A stretch of DNA of 40,366 nucleotides from Azospirillum rugosum (GTDB lineage Bacteria; Pseudomonadota; Alphaproteobacteria; Azospirillales; Azospirillaceae). The stretch covers positions 1-40,366 of the forward strand of contig NZ_JAGINP010000039.1 in the NCBI RefSeq assembly GCF_017876155.1. The letters are read 5' to 3'. Shown piece after piece: positions 25,813 through 35,534 of this stretch. The position numbers and the translations under genes are program-made. A model generated the notes under the pieces. That model was not told the DNA's origin. It made no database searches and saw only the letters and a program-made list of their open reading frames with translations. Positions within the stretch are counted from its first letter, which is position 1. Every line of letters begins with the position of its first letter.

Positions 25813-26784
25813 ATGATCCGGACCGACGCTGCGGTGGCCGAGATCCGCCGCCGCCACAAGCTGACCAACCTGCTGCACTCCGCCCTTCTGCTCGGCGGCA
25901 TGGCGTTGCTGCTGGCCTTGTGCGGCTGGGTGGTGGCTGGTGGAGACGGCGTGTTCTGGGCGTTTGCGGCCGGCGCGCTCAGCCTGCTGTTCAGCCCCCG
26001 CGTATCCCCGCGTCTGGTGCTCGGCATGTTCGGTGCCCGCCGTCTCTTCTACCCAGAGGCGCCGCGCCTCCATGAGGTGACGGAGGCGATCGCGCGCCGC
26101 GCCGGGCTGCCTGTGATGCCGGATTTGTACTACATCCCCAGCCCGGTGCTGAACGCCTTCACCGTCGGCAGCCGCGAGCAGCCGGCCATCGCCGTCGCCG
26201 ATGGACTGCTGCGCGCGCTCACGCTGCGCGAGCTGGCGGGCGTGCTGGCGCATGAGGTCAGCCACATCCGCAACAACGACCTGTGGGTGATGGGGCTGGC
26301 GGACACCATGGCCGGCCTGACCCGCTTCATGGCGCTCTTCGGACTTGTGCTGCTGTTGCTCAATCTGCCCTTGCTGCTGATGGAGCGGGAACCGTTTCCC
26401 TGGCTGCTGGTGCTCCTGCTGACGCTGGCGCCCGCCGCCGGGGCAATGCTGCAGTTGGCGCTGTCGCGCACCCGTGAGTTCGACGCCGACCTGGACGCCG
26501 CCCACCTGACCGGCGACCCGGGGGGCGTGGCCTCGGCACTCGACCGCATCGAGCGGCTGCAAGGGCGCTTCTGGGAACGGGTGCTGTTCGCGGGGCACCG
26601 CGGCCACGGTGGTGGCCCGTCGCTGCTGCGCACTCACCCCGACACGCGGGAGCGGGTGCGCCGCCTTCTGGAACTCCGCACCCCGCCGCCGGTCCTGCCG
26701 AGGCTGGAGGACCTTCCGATCCACGTGCCTTTCGCCCAAGTTCACCGCCGGCCACGCTATCGGGTCAGCGGCTATTGGTACTGA
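25813..26784 (+). CDS. HtpX-like M48 membrane metalloprotease
   Basis: 323 aa. Membrane helices lie at about 20-62 and 165-215. The zinc site is HEVSH (147-151), with the third ligand probably Glu222 in RTREFDAD. HtpX works with FtsH in quality control of membrane proteins. It lies 75 bases after rpoH on the same strand and is probably cotranscribed. Its Shine-Dalgarno is weak, so its expression may depend on readthrough from rpoH. The C-terminus carries a short proline-rich tail (PPPVLPRLEDLPIHVPF). Confidence 0.9.
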   Translation: MIRTDAAVAEIRRRHKLTNLLHSALLLGGMALLLALCGWVVAGGDGVFWAFAAGALSLLFSPRVSPRLVLGMFGARRLFYPEAPRLHEVTEAIARRAGLPVMPDLYYIPSPVLNAFTVGSREQPAIAVADGLLRALTLRELAGVLAHEVSHIRNNDLWVMGLADTMAGLTRFMALFGLVLLLLNLPLLLMEREPFPWLLVLLLTLAPAAGAMLQLALSRTREFDADLDAAHLTGDPGGVASALDRIERLQGRFWERVLFAGHRGHGGGPSLLRTHPDTRERVRRLLELRTPPPVLPRLEDLPIHVPFAQVHRRPRYRVSGYWY

Positions 26785-27042
26785 GGGGCTATTCCAGCAC
26801 ATCGTGCTTTATCAACGGAATGCCGAACGCTCAACAGAGCACAGGTGCGTCCCATCCTCATCATCCGAGCGAGAGCATGCCCCAGCTCCGCCTGGCATCG
26901 GCGCGCCTTCCGGGAACCACGTGAAGGGAGTGGCGTTCCGAGCGGCCAAGATGGAGATCCGTTCAATTCTATATAGTTTTGTTGATTTAAGCCCATCCGA
27001 GGCGGGATCATCCGACACGGGCGGTCGGCTTAAGGGGGCATC

Positions 27043-28695
27043 ATGGCAGTGATGCGGATGGGGCTGCGGGGCACGGTTGCCGTCACGAGCGGCGCGCTGG
27101 TCATCGTCATGGCTGGCCTGATGGCGCACACCACAGGGGACCAGGCCCGCCGTCAGCTCGAGGAGGAGATCGGCCGATCGCTATCCGAAGCGGCCTATCA
27201 GATGGCCGACAAGCTCGACGCCGATATGGCGGCTCGGGCGCAGCAGATCGGCGTGCTTGCGAGGATCGATGCGCTGCAGAATTGGGGAGCCGCTCAGAAG
27301 GTCGTCGATGAACTCAAGGCGAAGGATCAAACGGTGGCCTGGGTGGGTGTAACCGACCGGAGTGGCAAGGTCGTTGCCGCCAGTGAAGGCATCCTTCTCG
27401 GTGCCGACGCGTCGTCCCGGCCCGTCTACCTGGAAGGGCGCAAAGGACCTTTCGCGGGGGATGTCCACGACGCCGTGATGCTGGCCAAACTCCTTCCGAA
27501 CCCGAGCGGGGAACCGATGAAATTCGTCGATATCGCGGCTCCGATCCAGGATGCCGCCGGGGCGCTCGTCGGAGTGCTCGGTGCCCATTTCAGCTGGGCC
27601 TGGGCCTGTCAGGCCGAACGCTCGTTCCGACAAGCGATGCATGGACGTTTGGATTTGGAGACTTTCGTGGTCGCCAAGGATGCGACGATCCTCCTGGGAC
27701 CGGAGGGTAGCCTCGGCCAAGCGCTCGATCTTCCGAGCGTCCGCTCGGCAAGAGTGGACCGGAGCGGGTGGGCGGCCGAGACCTGGCCGGACGGAAAGCC
27801 TTACCTCACCGGGTATGCCTTTGGTTCCGGCCATGGTGATTATCCGGGTCTGGGCTGGACCGTGCTGGTCCGCCAACCGCTGGACATCGCTTATGCCCCT
27901 GCGGACTCCTTGCAGCGCGGCATTCTGATGCGCGGCACCCTGTTCGCTGTGTGTTTGAGCGCGCTGTCCTGGTTTGCCGCCGTTTGGATCACTGGCCCGC
28001 TTCGTTCCATCGCTACCGCGGCCAAGCGCCTGCGGGCGGGGGAGGTCGGTGTGGAGATGCCGGAGGTCGGTGGCGTGGCCGAGGTGGAAGATCTCTCGCG
28101 CTCTCTGCGGGACCTGATCGCTGCCCTGACCGACTCCCGAAAGGCCCTGGTGCAGATGGAGGACGCCGCCCACCAGGACCGGTTAACGGCGCTGCCGAAC
28201 CGCCGTTTTCTGGAGCGGTATGCCGAAGCTCTGGCAAGGCGCCCAGGCAAGCCGCCGTTCGCGGTCATGTATCTCGACCTGGACGGGTTCAAGCCTGTGA
28301 ACGACACCATGGGGCACCAGGCCGGCGACCTCGTGCTCCGACAGGTTGCAGCCCGCTTGGCATCGTGCGTGCGTGGCGAGGACGTGGTTTCGCGGTTGGG
28401 CGGCGACGAATTTGTCGCGGTCGTCGTCCCCGTGCCTGGGAAGAAGCCACCTAATCTCAAGGAGATCGCCGAGCGTCTTATCGCCGCGGTAAACGAGCCC
28501 ATCGTCATATCGGGACGAACAGTTCGGGTCGGGTGCAGCATCGGCATGGCGATCTGGCCGAATCACGGTGCGTGTCTCCACGATGTGCTGGGGCACGCTG
28601 ATCAAGCCCTTTACGCTGCGAAACACGCTGGAAAGAACCAGATGGCGGACTATGGGGAACTGCTCCAGGCCGGTGAGGCGATGATCCACGCATAG
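27043..28695 (+). CDS. Membrane diguanylate cyclase with extracytoplasmic sensor
   Basis: 550 aa. Membrane helices (about 7-28 and 290-312) flank a Cache-like periplasmic sensor (VGVTDRSGKVVAASEGILLG). A HAMP region and a GGDEF domain follow. The active site is intact (GGDEF, 453-457). The canonical inhibitory RxxD site (RGED, 444-447) lies five residues before it. It should synthesise c-di-GMP under product inhibition. GGGGG precedes the ATG. It is convergent with an HD-GYP phosphodiesterase gene and close to a PilZ-bearing receptor, so one c-di-GMP circuit is plausible. Confidence 0.94.
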   Translation: MAVMRMGLRGTVAVTSGALVIVMAGLMAHTTGDQARRQLEEEIGRSLSEAAYQMADKLDADMAARAQQIGVLARIDALQNWGAAQKVVDELKAKDQTVAWVGVTDRSGKVVAASEGILLGADASSRPVYLEGRKGPFAGDVHDAVMLAKLLPNPSGEPMKFVDIAAPIQDAAGALVGVLGAHFSWAWACQAERSFRQAMHGRLDLETFVVAKDATILLGPEGSLGQALDLPSVRSARVDRSGWAAETWPDGKPYLTGYAFGSGHGDYPGLGWTVLVRQPLDIAYAPADSLQRGILMRGTLFAVCLSALSWFAAVWITGPLRSIATAAKRLRAGEVGVEMPEVGGVAEVEDLSRSLRDLIAALTDSRKALVQMEDAAHQDRLTALPNRRFLERYAEALARRPGKPPFAVMYLDLDGFKPVNDTMGHQAGDLVLRQVAARLASCVRGEDVVSRLGGDEFVAVVVPVPGKKPPNLKEIAERLIAAVNEPIVISGRTVRVGCSIGMAIWPNHGACLHDVLGHADQALYAAKHAGKNQMADYGELLQAGEAMIHA

Positions 28696-28880
28696 TGGAT
28701 TCCGACACCCTTCACCTGCCGCAGGATGGAAGGCGTGAGCATACCGAGCGGCCATGCCTGCCGACGAGTTCCTTAGACGATTCCGGGCAGCGTCATGGAC
28801 CTCCGGTTGTCCGTTCGGAGAACCCAGTCGAAACGGTGTGCCCTCAGAACCTGAAAACGGGGACCGGTTCACTCTGCCTC

Positions 28881-30068
28881 TCACCGGCCGGGCAGGACCA
28901 GACCTGCGGGCTGGTCATGAAACTGGTGCTGGATGGTGGTGACGGCGCTCAAGTCCGAGAGCAACGCATCCACACAATCGGGATCGAACTTCAGCCCTGC
29001 CTGCTCCCGCATGAAACTCGCGGCCGCCTCGTTGGACCAAGCCGCCTTGTAGGGGCGCTCGGAGGTGAGAGCGTCGAAGACGTCGGCCACCGCCACGATG
29101 CGCGCCTCCAGGGGGATGGTCGCCCCGGAGAGGCCATTGGGGTAGCCGGAGCCGTCAAAGGCTTCGTGGTGGTAGCCCACCACATGGCGCAGAATTGCCG
29201 CGTGCGGTAGAGCGCCGAGGCCGTGGTCGCGGATCATGGCGTTGATGATGTCCAAGCCCTTGGTCACGTGCGTCTTCATCACCTCGAATTCCTCCGGCGA
29301 CAGCCTGCCGGGCTTGAGCAGGATGCTGTCGGGAACCGCCACCTTGCCGACGTCGTGCAGCGGCGCGTACTGGAGCACGTACTCCACGAACTCATCCGAC
29401 AGGCCGTGCTTCACCGCGACCTTCGCCGCGATCAACTGGGCGTAGTGGCTCATGCGGTCGAGATGGGCGCCGGTCTCCTCATCGCGGTAGTGGCTGACCT
29501 CCAGGGCGGTATGGACGGCCGCCAGCATGGCGCGCATGCTGGTCATCTCGGAGGTGACGAGCACATCGATCAGCCGCCGGTACGGCGTCAGTGCCGCGAT
29601 GATCGCCTCGCTGAAGAAGCCTTGCTTCTTCGAGTTCAGGAACAGGAACCCGTACAGGCTGCCCTGCCGATGGATACGGCTCACGTAGCGGGACCGGAAC
29701 CCCTTCTGAAGCAGCGCGCCGCCGGGCGCGGTGGACGGCGATGCCGACCGGATCGCGTTGTCCACCCAAGGCCGCCCTGTTGCGGCGACGGCCTGGAGCA
29801 ACGGGTAATCGGCTATCCGGCCCGAGAGCGGATCGAGCGGCCGGGGCCCGACATTGCTCTGGACGAAGGTTCGGACCCGCCCGCCCTTGGCGTCGTGGGT
29901 GGCTACGGCGATCCGGTGCAGGTTCTCCAGACCCGGCCAGTCGCGGATTTCCGCGTGCAACGAGCGGAGCCGCTCCTCGAGGCCCCCGGCGTGCTCAATC
30001 CAAGAATCCTCCGCGAACCCATCGGCGAAGCCATCCTCCGTCGTGGGTACCGGAAGCGCTCGGCTCAA
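28881..30068 (-). CDS. HD-GYP c-di-GMP phosphodiesterase with GAF-like sensor
   Basis: About 395 aa. A GAF-like N-terminal domain (SLYGFLFLNSKKQGFFSEAI) is followed by an HD-GYP domain with HLDRMSHYAQLI, LHDVGK and HHEAFDGSGYPNGLSG, all metal-binding motifs intact. It hydrolyses c-di-GMP to pGpG/GMP. The open frame reaches 30323 inside the hemerythrin gene. The TTG at 30068, preceded by CAGGAG at 8 bases, is the best supported start and lies 22 bases after the hemerythrin stop. The hemerythrin probably supplies an oxygen or NO signal. Confidence 0.9.
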   Translation of the reverse strand: MSRALPVPTTEDGFADGFAEDSWIEHAGGLEERLRSLHAEIRDWPGLENLHRIAVATHDAKGGRVRTFVQSNVGPRPLDPLSGRIADYPLLQAVAATGRPWVDNAIRSASPSTAPGGALLQKGFRSRYVSRIHRQGSLYGFLFLNSKKQGFFSEAIIAALTPYRRLIDVLVTSEMTSMRAMLAAVHTALEVSHYRDEETGAHLDRMSHYAQLIAAKVAVKHGLSDEFVEYVLQYAPLHDVGKVAVPDSILLKPGRLSPEEFEVMKTHVTKGLDIINAMIRDHGLGALPHAAILRHVVGYHHEAFDGSGYPNGLSGATIPLEARIVAVADVFDALTSERPYKAAWSNEAAASFMREQAGLKFDPDCVDALLSDLSAVTTIQHQFHDQPAGLVLPGR

Positions 30069-30090
30069 AGAATGGGCTCCTGGACGATGA

Positions 30091-30555
30091 TCACGGATGA
30101 GCCCCCCGGCTCGCCGGTGGAACGGAGAGCGCACCGCCGCTCCGCCTGACGTGGTCGAACAGCGCGCGATCGCTGACCAGGATGTGATGCAGGACCCAGC
30201 CACGCAGCCGTCTGGCCGCTGGTCCGGCCGCCTCGCCGTCAGGCGGATGCGCCGCGAGCACCCGGAGCGCCACCTTGACCTCCCGGTGCTCCCGGAAGTG
30301 CGCGTCGGCATCAGGGAACGCATGCCGCCGGATGTAGCCTTCCTCCCGGTCCATATGGTCCGACAAGTAACTCAGCAGGGATTGCATCATGCTGTGGTTC
30401 ATGAAGAGCGAGGCGCCGCGCTGGAGGGCATGGACGAGATCGTTGTAGAGCGCCACCAACGTGGCGTGCTCGTCATCGATCTCCGGGATGCCGACCGCCA
30501 TATCCGGCGTCCAGACGATCGGTTCCAGGGGCTCGTCGGTGGCAGGCGCGAGCAT
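30091..30555 (-). CDS. Bacteriohemerythrin
   Basis: 154-aa di-iron oxygen-binding protein. It has VWTPDMAVGIPEIDDEHATL, then helices with HSMMQ, HMDREEGYIRRH, HFREHREV, HHILVSDRALFDH. The expected His/Glu/Asp ligand pattern is largely present. GAAGGG 7 bases upstream supports the ATG at 30555. Second of a likely three-gene minus-strand operon: Aer-like receptor, hemerythrin, HD-GYP. Confidence 0.87.
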   Translation of the reverse strand: MLAPATDEPLEPIVWTPDMAVGIPEIDDEHATLVALYNDLVHALQRGASLFMNHSMMQSLLSYLSDHMDREEGYIRRHAFPDADAHFREHREVKVALRVLAAHPPDGEAAGPAARRLRGWVLHHILVSDRALFDHVRRSGGALSVPPASRGAHP

Positions 30556-30667
30556 GGTATGACCCTTCACCATCCGCAACAGCATCGGCGTTGACGTGCG
30601 TAAAATCCCCTGGAACTTACCGCCATGAGCTTCGCGCCCGACGCCGATGCGGGGGGGCCTTGCCCGG

Positions 30668-32671
30668 CTAGGAGGCTCGCGAGGCGATCCGGTCTCGCCC
30701 GCCGACCAAGGATGAAAAAGCTGTCTCAAGCGCGGCAGAGGCCGTGGCATCCAGGTCGAACGTGAGGTGTGCCGCCTTGCCATTGGCGCACTTGAGCACG
30801 AATGGCAGCGGCGCGCCGCAGCCCTGGATGCGCAGCGTGCCGCGGTCGCCTGCTGCGGCCGAAACGGCCGCTTCGATCATGGCCCCCCCGAGGCTGAGGT
30901 TGACGACCCGGCCCGTGATGTCGGCTCCCTGAAGATGGATTGCGCTCGGCAGGTTCACCTCATACCGGGCCTTCTGACGGCGATCGGCTTCCTTGGTCGA
31001 GGTCCGCACCACCTTGACCAGCGCTGAACGCAGGGCCTCGATGCTGTGCGCCACCTCGTCCGACTTGCCGCGCACCTGTCCGGCTTGGCCGCCCGTCTCA
31101 TGCGCGTCTCGCGACACCTGGGCGATGAGCGAGGAGACCTCCTGGGCGGCCGAACTCGTTTCGGCGACGTTGCGGCTGATCTCCTGGGTGGCGGCGCTCT
31201 GCTCCTCCATGGCGGCGGCAATGGCGCCGGAGGTCTGGTCGATCTCCTGCACCGTCCGCCCGATACCCGCCACCGCCATCACCGCATCGTCCGTCGCCGC
31301 TTGGATGGCGGTGATGCGCTGGGTGATCTCCTCGGTCGACCGCGCCGTCTGGTTGGCGAGCGCCTTGACTTCCGAGGCGACGACGGCAAAGCCCTTGCCG
31401 GCCTCTCCGGCGCGCGCCGCTTCGATTGTGGCGTTGAGCGCCAGCAGGTTGGTCTGGCTGGCGATGTCACCGATCAGGCTGGCCATCTCGCCGATGCGCG
31501 CCACCTCGGCCGAAAGCGCCTGGATGGCGTTCTGCGTCCGGCGGCTGTTCTCGACCGCGGTGTTGGTCACCACACTGGAATGCGCCACCTGGGAAGCGAT
31601 CTCGCGGATGGAGGCGGCCAGTTCCTCGGTCGCGGCGGACACCGCTTGGGCGTTGGCCAGCGCCTGATCGGCGGCGGCGGCGACGCCCTGCGAGTGCTGG
31701 CTGACGCGGTCGGCCGAGGCGGCCATACCTTGCGCGTCGGTGCTCATGGCGCCGGTCAGGCGGGCCACGTCCTCGACGGCGTGGCGGGCCTCCTGTTCAA
31801 TGGTCTCGGCCATGCTCTCGATGGCCGCCCGGCGGGCCTCCTCGGTCTGCCGTTCAAGTTCGCGGCGCTCATGAACGGCGTAGGCCAGCTTCGCCTTGGT
31901 CGCCCGCAGCAGCGTGGTGACGCGCTGAAGCTCGACGGTAGGCGTCATCTCGATTTCATAGTCGGTGTCGTTGCGCGCGATGGCGTCGAAGTGTGATTCC
32001 ATATGGCCGAGCGACGTACGGATAAGGGCGGCCAAGCGCACCCCGAGCACGGCTACGGCCGTCGAGCCCAGCGCCGCGACACCGGCGGCGGACCATGCGT
32101 CGGCGGCACCGGCGACCAGCCAGAGCGAGGAGCCCGCCGTCAACGCGGAGGCGGCGGCCATACTGGCGATGCGTCCGGCGATGCTGGCCTGGAAGACGGA
32201 CAGGCGGTGTCCAAGCCCTGGGCGGCTGACCGCACCGTCCTTGACCTGAAGGCCGCAGGCCGGGTCGGTGCGGATCTGGGCGTAGATGCGTTCCGCCGCC
32301 TCGACCTGGGCGCGCGATGGTTTCGTGCGGATGGAGATGAAGCCGGTGATGCGGCCGTCCTCGATGATGGGCGTGGCGTTGGCGCGCACCCAGTAGAAGT
32401 CGCCCTGCTTGCTGCGGTTCTTGACCAGCCCTTCCCAGGGACGCCCCGACTTGATCGTCGCCCACAGGTCAGCGAACGCCTCCTTGGGCATGTGCGGGTG
32501 GCGCACGATGTTGTGCGGAGAGCCGAGGAGTTCCTGCTCGGTGAAGCCACTGATGTCGATGAAGGCCTTGTTCACGAAGGTGATGCGCCCGCCGGTGTCC
32601 GTACGTGAAACCAGCACCTCACCATCCTTGAGCACGATTTCGCGGGCGGTGATCGGTTCGTTGACGCGCAT
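30668..32671 (-). CDS. Aer-like aerotaxis/energy-taxis receptor with PilZ domain
   Basis: 667 aa. The N-terminal PAS domain closely follows Aer (NIVRHPHMPKEAFADLWATI, then PWEGLVKNR and YWVRANATP), so FAD binding and redox sensing are expected. Two hydrophobic segments (about 170-215) anchor it. The MCP signalling domain has GKGFAVVASEVKALA. The C-terminal PilZ carries RQKAR and NLSLGG. GGAGG 7 bases upstream marks the ATG at 32671. Azospirillum Aer has this same PAS-MCP-PilZ layout and integrates redox with c-di-GMP. Confidence 0.93.
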   Translation of the reverse strand: MRVNEPITAREIVLKDGEVLVSRTDTGGRITFVNKAFIDISGFTEQELLGSPHNIVRHPHMPKEAFADLWATIKSGRPWEGLVKNRSKQGDFYWVRANATPIIEDGRITGFISIRTKPSRAQVEAAERIYAQIRTDPACGLQVKDGAVSRPGLGHRLSVFQASIAGRIASMAAASALTAGSSLWLVAGAADAWSAAGVAALGSTAVAVLGVRLAALIRTSLGHMESHFDAIARNDTDYEIEMTPTVELQRVTTLLRATKAKLAYAVHERRELERQTEEARRAAIESMAETIEQEARHAVEDVARLTGAMSTDAQGMAASADRVSQHSQGVAAAADQALANAQAVSAATEELAASIREIASQVAHSSVVTNTAVENSRRTQNAIQALSAEVARIGEMASLIGDIASQTNLLALNATIEAARAGEAGKGFAVVASEVKALANQTARSTEEITQRITAIQAATDDAVMAVAGIGRTVQEIDQTSGAIAAAMEEQSAATQEISRNVAETSSAAQEVSSLIAQVSRDAHETGGQAGQVRGKSDEVAHSIEALRSALVKVVRTSTKEADRRQKARYEVNLPSAIHLQGADITGRVVNLSLGGAMIEAAVSAAAGDRGTLRIQGCGAPLPFVLKCANGKAAHLTFDLDATASAALETAFSSLVGGRDRIASRAS

Positions 32672-32758
32672 CGCTGAGCCTCCGTGAGCCATCGGTCATA
32701 CGCATCATACGCATGAAAATGTAATTTGGATTAAATTGTATATAATTCGCATTTTCTA

Positions 32759-33044
32759 ATGCATGCGACCATGCACTTTCCTCGCGCCGAACCTGCTTCA
32801 CGGAAAGCGCTCCACGCCGACATCCGCAACAGCCGTTTAAGGTCCACGGAGTCAAAGAAGCTGCTGATCGACCTGACGCCGCTCGGGCGCATGGTCTGCA
32901 ACCTCGTGGAGAACGCGATCAAGCACACCGACCGGAGCGGAATGCTCATCGCGTGCCGCGAAGCGAACGGATGCCTGGAAATCGCCGTCACAGACACCGG
33001 GCACGGCACCCCAGCCGAACACCTCACCTGGATAGAGGAGGAGT
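32759..33044 (+). pseudogene. Hybrid histidine kinase remnant, left part
   Basis: Encodes part of a HATPase domain: MVCNLVENAIKHTDRSGMLI and EIAVTDTGHGTPAEH. No sensor or H-box is present, so the gene was truncated at its 5' end before the IS66 insertion. The frame continues exactly into 35535 when the IS66 element and one GGAGGAGT copy are removed, giving TWIEEEFHQVGNAERDRN. Confidence 0.82.
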
Positions 33045-33141
33045 GTAAGCGCCTGCGGAACGCCGCCTTGTCGGGGATGAGGTGATCGGCGAAGAGCGAG
33101 TCAGCGGAGGCTCCAAGGGAGCCCCATTGGAGGCTCGCTTG

Positions 33142-33510
33142 ATGTCGAGAGTGGAGATCATCACCGGCCGCGGAGAGCGGCGCCGGTGGAGCGCGGAAGA
33201 GAAAGCCCGGTTGGTGGCCGAGACGTACGAGCCCGGGGCGATCATCACCCACGTGGCCCGTCGGCACGGCGTGGCCGAGAGTTGTCTGCACCTGTGGCGC
33301 AAGCAACTGGGAATCCCCGGTGGCGTCCCGAACGAGCTGATCCCGGTCACGCTGGAGGCGACGCCGGTCCCCACAGCGGAGGCGCCACCGTCGCCGGCGC
33401 CGTCACGCGCCCTGATCACGTTTCCCGACGGGACACGCCTGGAGGTTGGGGCGGATTACCCGGCGTCGGCGCTGAAGGCGTTGATCACGGCCGTGACGGG
33501 GCGGCGATGA
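33142..33510 (+). CDS. tnpA: IS66 TnpA (OrfA)
   Basis: 122-aa helix-turn-helix accessory protein of IS66 transposition. It begins MSRVEIITGRGERRRWSAEE, with the HTH in IITHVARRHGVAESCLHLWR. GGAGG 8 bases upstream supports the ATG at 33142; the frame opens at 33082. Its TGA overlaps the tnpB start (ATGA). Confidence 0.9.
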   Translation: MSRVEIITGRGERRRWSAEEKARLVAETYEPGAIITHVARRHGVAESCLHLWRKQLGIPGGVPNELIPVTLEATPVPTAEAPPSPAPSRALITFPDGTRLEVGADYPASALKALITAVTGRR

Positions 33511-33860
33511 TCAGCGTCCCGCCCGGCGTGCGGATCTGGCTGGCGGCGCGGCCGGTCGATATGCGCAAGGGTTTCGACGGCTTGGCCGCCATCGTCCAAC
33601 AGCACCTCGGCCAGGATCCGTTCTCCGGCCAGATCTTCGCCTTCCGCGGCAAGCGCGGCGACCTGTTGAAGCTTCTGCTCTGGGATGGCCAGGGCTTCCT
33701 GTTGGTTGCCAAGCGGCTAGAAAAGGGCCGCTTCGTCTGGCCCAGCCCGGCGACCGAGCGGGTCCGGCTGACCCCGGCTGAACTCGCCATGCTGCTCGAG
33801 GGCATCGACTGGCGCGCCTTGCGCCGCACCGATGAACCACGGCCAAGCCTGACCGGCTGA
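33507..33860 (+). CDS. tnpB: IS66 TnpB (OrfB)
   Basis: 117 aa. It has the family signature VRIWLAARPVDMRKGFDGLA and the LLLWDGQGFLLVAKRLEKGR segment. Required with TnpA and TnpC for IS66 transposition; exact role unresolved. The start overlaps the tnpA stop by four bases. Confidence 0.93.
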   Translation: MISVPPGVRIWLAARPVDMRKGFDGLAAIVQQHLGQDPFSGQIFAFRGKRGDLLKLLLWDGQGFLLVAKRLEKGRFVWPSPATERVRLTPAELAMLLEGIDWRALRRTDEPRPSLTG

Positions 33861-33929
33861 GGCTGCGGCGGGGTGACTCACCCCGGCCGGCGCGGGTGCT
33901 CGGCGGCAGCGATCCCGCTACACTGGCGC

Positions 33930-35504
33930 ATGCTCTGCGATGGCACCCCGCTTCCCGACGACGCGGCGACGCTTCAGGCGCTCGTGGCCGGGCTGTCGGC
34001 GCAACTGGCCGAGCGCGAGCAGGCGGTGACGGCGCGCGACCGCATCATCGAGACGCTGAAGGGCCAGTTGGCCGCGCTGCGCCGGCGCACCTTCGGCCAG
34101 AGTTCGGAGAAGCTGGGCCGGGCGGCCGACCAGCTCGAACTGCAGATCGAGGAGTTGGAACAGCATCAGGCGGAGCGCGCCGCCGCGGCTGCCCCTTCGA
34201 TGCCGGCAGCACACGCCGAGCGCGTTCACCCGATCCGCAAGCCGCTGCCCGCCCATCTGCCGCGCGAGGATGAAGAACTGGCACCGCCCTACGCCGCCTG
34301 CCCGGGCTGCGGCGGGGCGCTGCGCCGCATCGGCGAGGATGTCTCGGAGGTGCTGGAGGTCGTGCCGGCGCGGCTGCGCGTGCGCCGCTACGTGCGCCCG
34401 GTGATGGCCTGCCGGTGCTGCGGCGATATCAGCCAGGCGCCGCCACCGCCCGTGCCGCTGCCCAAGAGCAACGCCGGCGCCAGCCTGCTGGCCGACATCG
34501 TGCTGGCCAAGTACGACGACCACCTGCCGGCCTACCGGCAGGCCGAACGCTTCACCCGCGAGGGGGTGGAGTTGCCGCGCTCGACGCTGACCGAGTGGCT
34601 CGGCCGCACCGCGGCGCTGCTGACGCCGCTGGCCGAGCGCATCGCCGTGCACGTGTTCGCGGCCTCCAAGCTGCACGCCGACGACACCCCGGTGCCGGTG
34701 CTCGCCCCCGGCGCCGGCAAGACCCGCACCGGACGGCTGTGGGTCTATGCGCGCGATGACCGCGCCAGCGCCGACACGGCCCCTCCGGCCGTGCTCTACC
34801 GCTACACGCCCGACCGCAAGGGCGAGCATCCGCAGCGTCAGCTCGCCGGCTGGAGGGGCGCGTTGCAGGCCGACGGCTACGCCGGCTTCGGCGCACTGTA
34901 CGAGACCAAGGGAGCCGATCCGCCGGCGATCAGCGAGGTGGCCTGCTGGGCGCACGTGCGGCGCAAGTTCTTCGAGGTGCACCAGGCGCACAAGGGAGCG
35001 GCGGCGAAGGAGGTGCTGGAGCGCATCGGCCGGCTGTACGCCGTGGAGGAGCGCGTGCGCGGCCAGCCGGCGGCCCAGCGTGCCGCCGCGCGGCAGGCCG
35101 AAGCGAAGCCGGAGATCACCGCGTTGCGCACGCACCTGGAGCAGCTGCTCGGCCAGGTTTCGGGCAAGTCGGCCCTGGCCGAGGCGATCCGCTACGCGCT
35201 CTCGCGCTGGCCGGCGCTGACGCGCTACCTCGCCGACGGCCGGCTGGAGATCGACAACAACATCGCCGAGCGGGCCATGCGCGCCGTGGCAATGGGGCGG
35301 AAGAATTGGCTGTTCGCCGGCTCGGACGGCGGGGGCGAAGCCGCGGCGGTATTCTACACGCTCATCGAGACCGCCAAGAGCAACGGCCACAACCCGCGCC
35401 TCTGGCTGACCCGCGTCCTGGAGACCTTCGGGCGCGACCGCGGCCTCACCGACTTCGATGCGCTCCTGCCCTGGAGCATGGCGCCGGAGCCCGCCACTGC
35501 CTGA
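33930..35504 (+). CDS. tnpC: IS66 TnpC transposase (DDE)
   Basis: 524-aa transposase. An N-terminal coiled coil (LAEREQAVTARDRIIETLKG) and zinc-binding region (YAACPGCGGAL, CRCCGDI) precede the DDE domain, with LHADDTPVPVLAPGAGKTRT, ACWAHVRRKFFEVH and EIDNNIAERAMRAVAMGRKN. The ATG at 33930 is used; the open frame extends to 33873. Ends 22 bases before the IS edge. Confidence 0.95.
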   Translation: MLCDGTPLPDDAATLQALVAGLSAQLAEREQAVTARDRIIETLKGQLAALRRRTFGQSSEKLGRAADQLELQIEELEQHQAERAAAAAPSMPAAHAERVHPIRKPLPAHLPREDEELAPPYAACPGCGGALRRIGEDVSEVLEVVPARLRVRRYVRPVMACRCCGDISQAPPPPVPLPKSNAGASLLADIVLAKYDDHLPAYRQAERFTREGVELPRSTLTEWLGRTAALLTPLAERIAVHVFAASKLHADDTPVPVLAPGAGKTRTGRLWVYARDDRASADTAPPAVLYRYTPDRKGEHPQRQLAGWRGALQADGYAGFGALYETKGADPPAISEVACWAHVRRKFFEVHQAHKGAAAKEVLERIGRLYAVEERVRGQPAAQRAAARQAEAKPEITALRTHLEQLLGQVSGKSALAEAIRYALSRWPALTRYLADGRLEIDNNIAERAMRAVAMGRKNWLFAGSDGGGEAAAVFYTLIETAKSNGHNPRLWLTRVLETFGRDRGLTDFDALLPWSMAPEPATA

Positions 35505-35534
35505 GGGGCGTTCCCCGGCCGCTTACGGAGGAGT

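Larger units (their letters stand above)
33045..35526 (+). mobile_element. Complete IS66-family insertion sequence
   Basis: 2,482 bp. Inverted ends begin GTAAGCG (left GTAAGCGCCTGCGGAACGCC; right complement GTAAGCGGCCGGGGAACGCC). An 8-bp target duplication GGAGGAGT is at 33037-33044 and 35527-35534. It carries tnpA, tnpB and tnpC in the usual order, all open, so it may be active. Confidence 0.95.

Noticed and set aside
33918..35390. 490-codon minus-strand ORF opposite IS66 tnpC
   Set aside because: Antisense shadow of a well conserved transposase.
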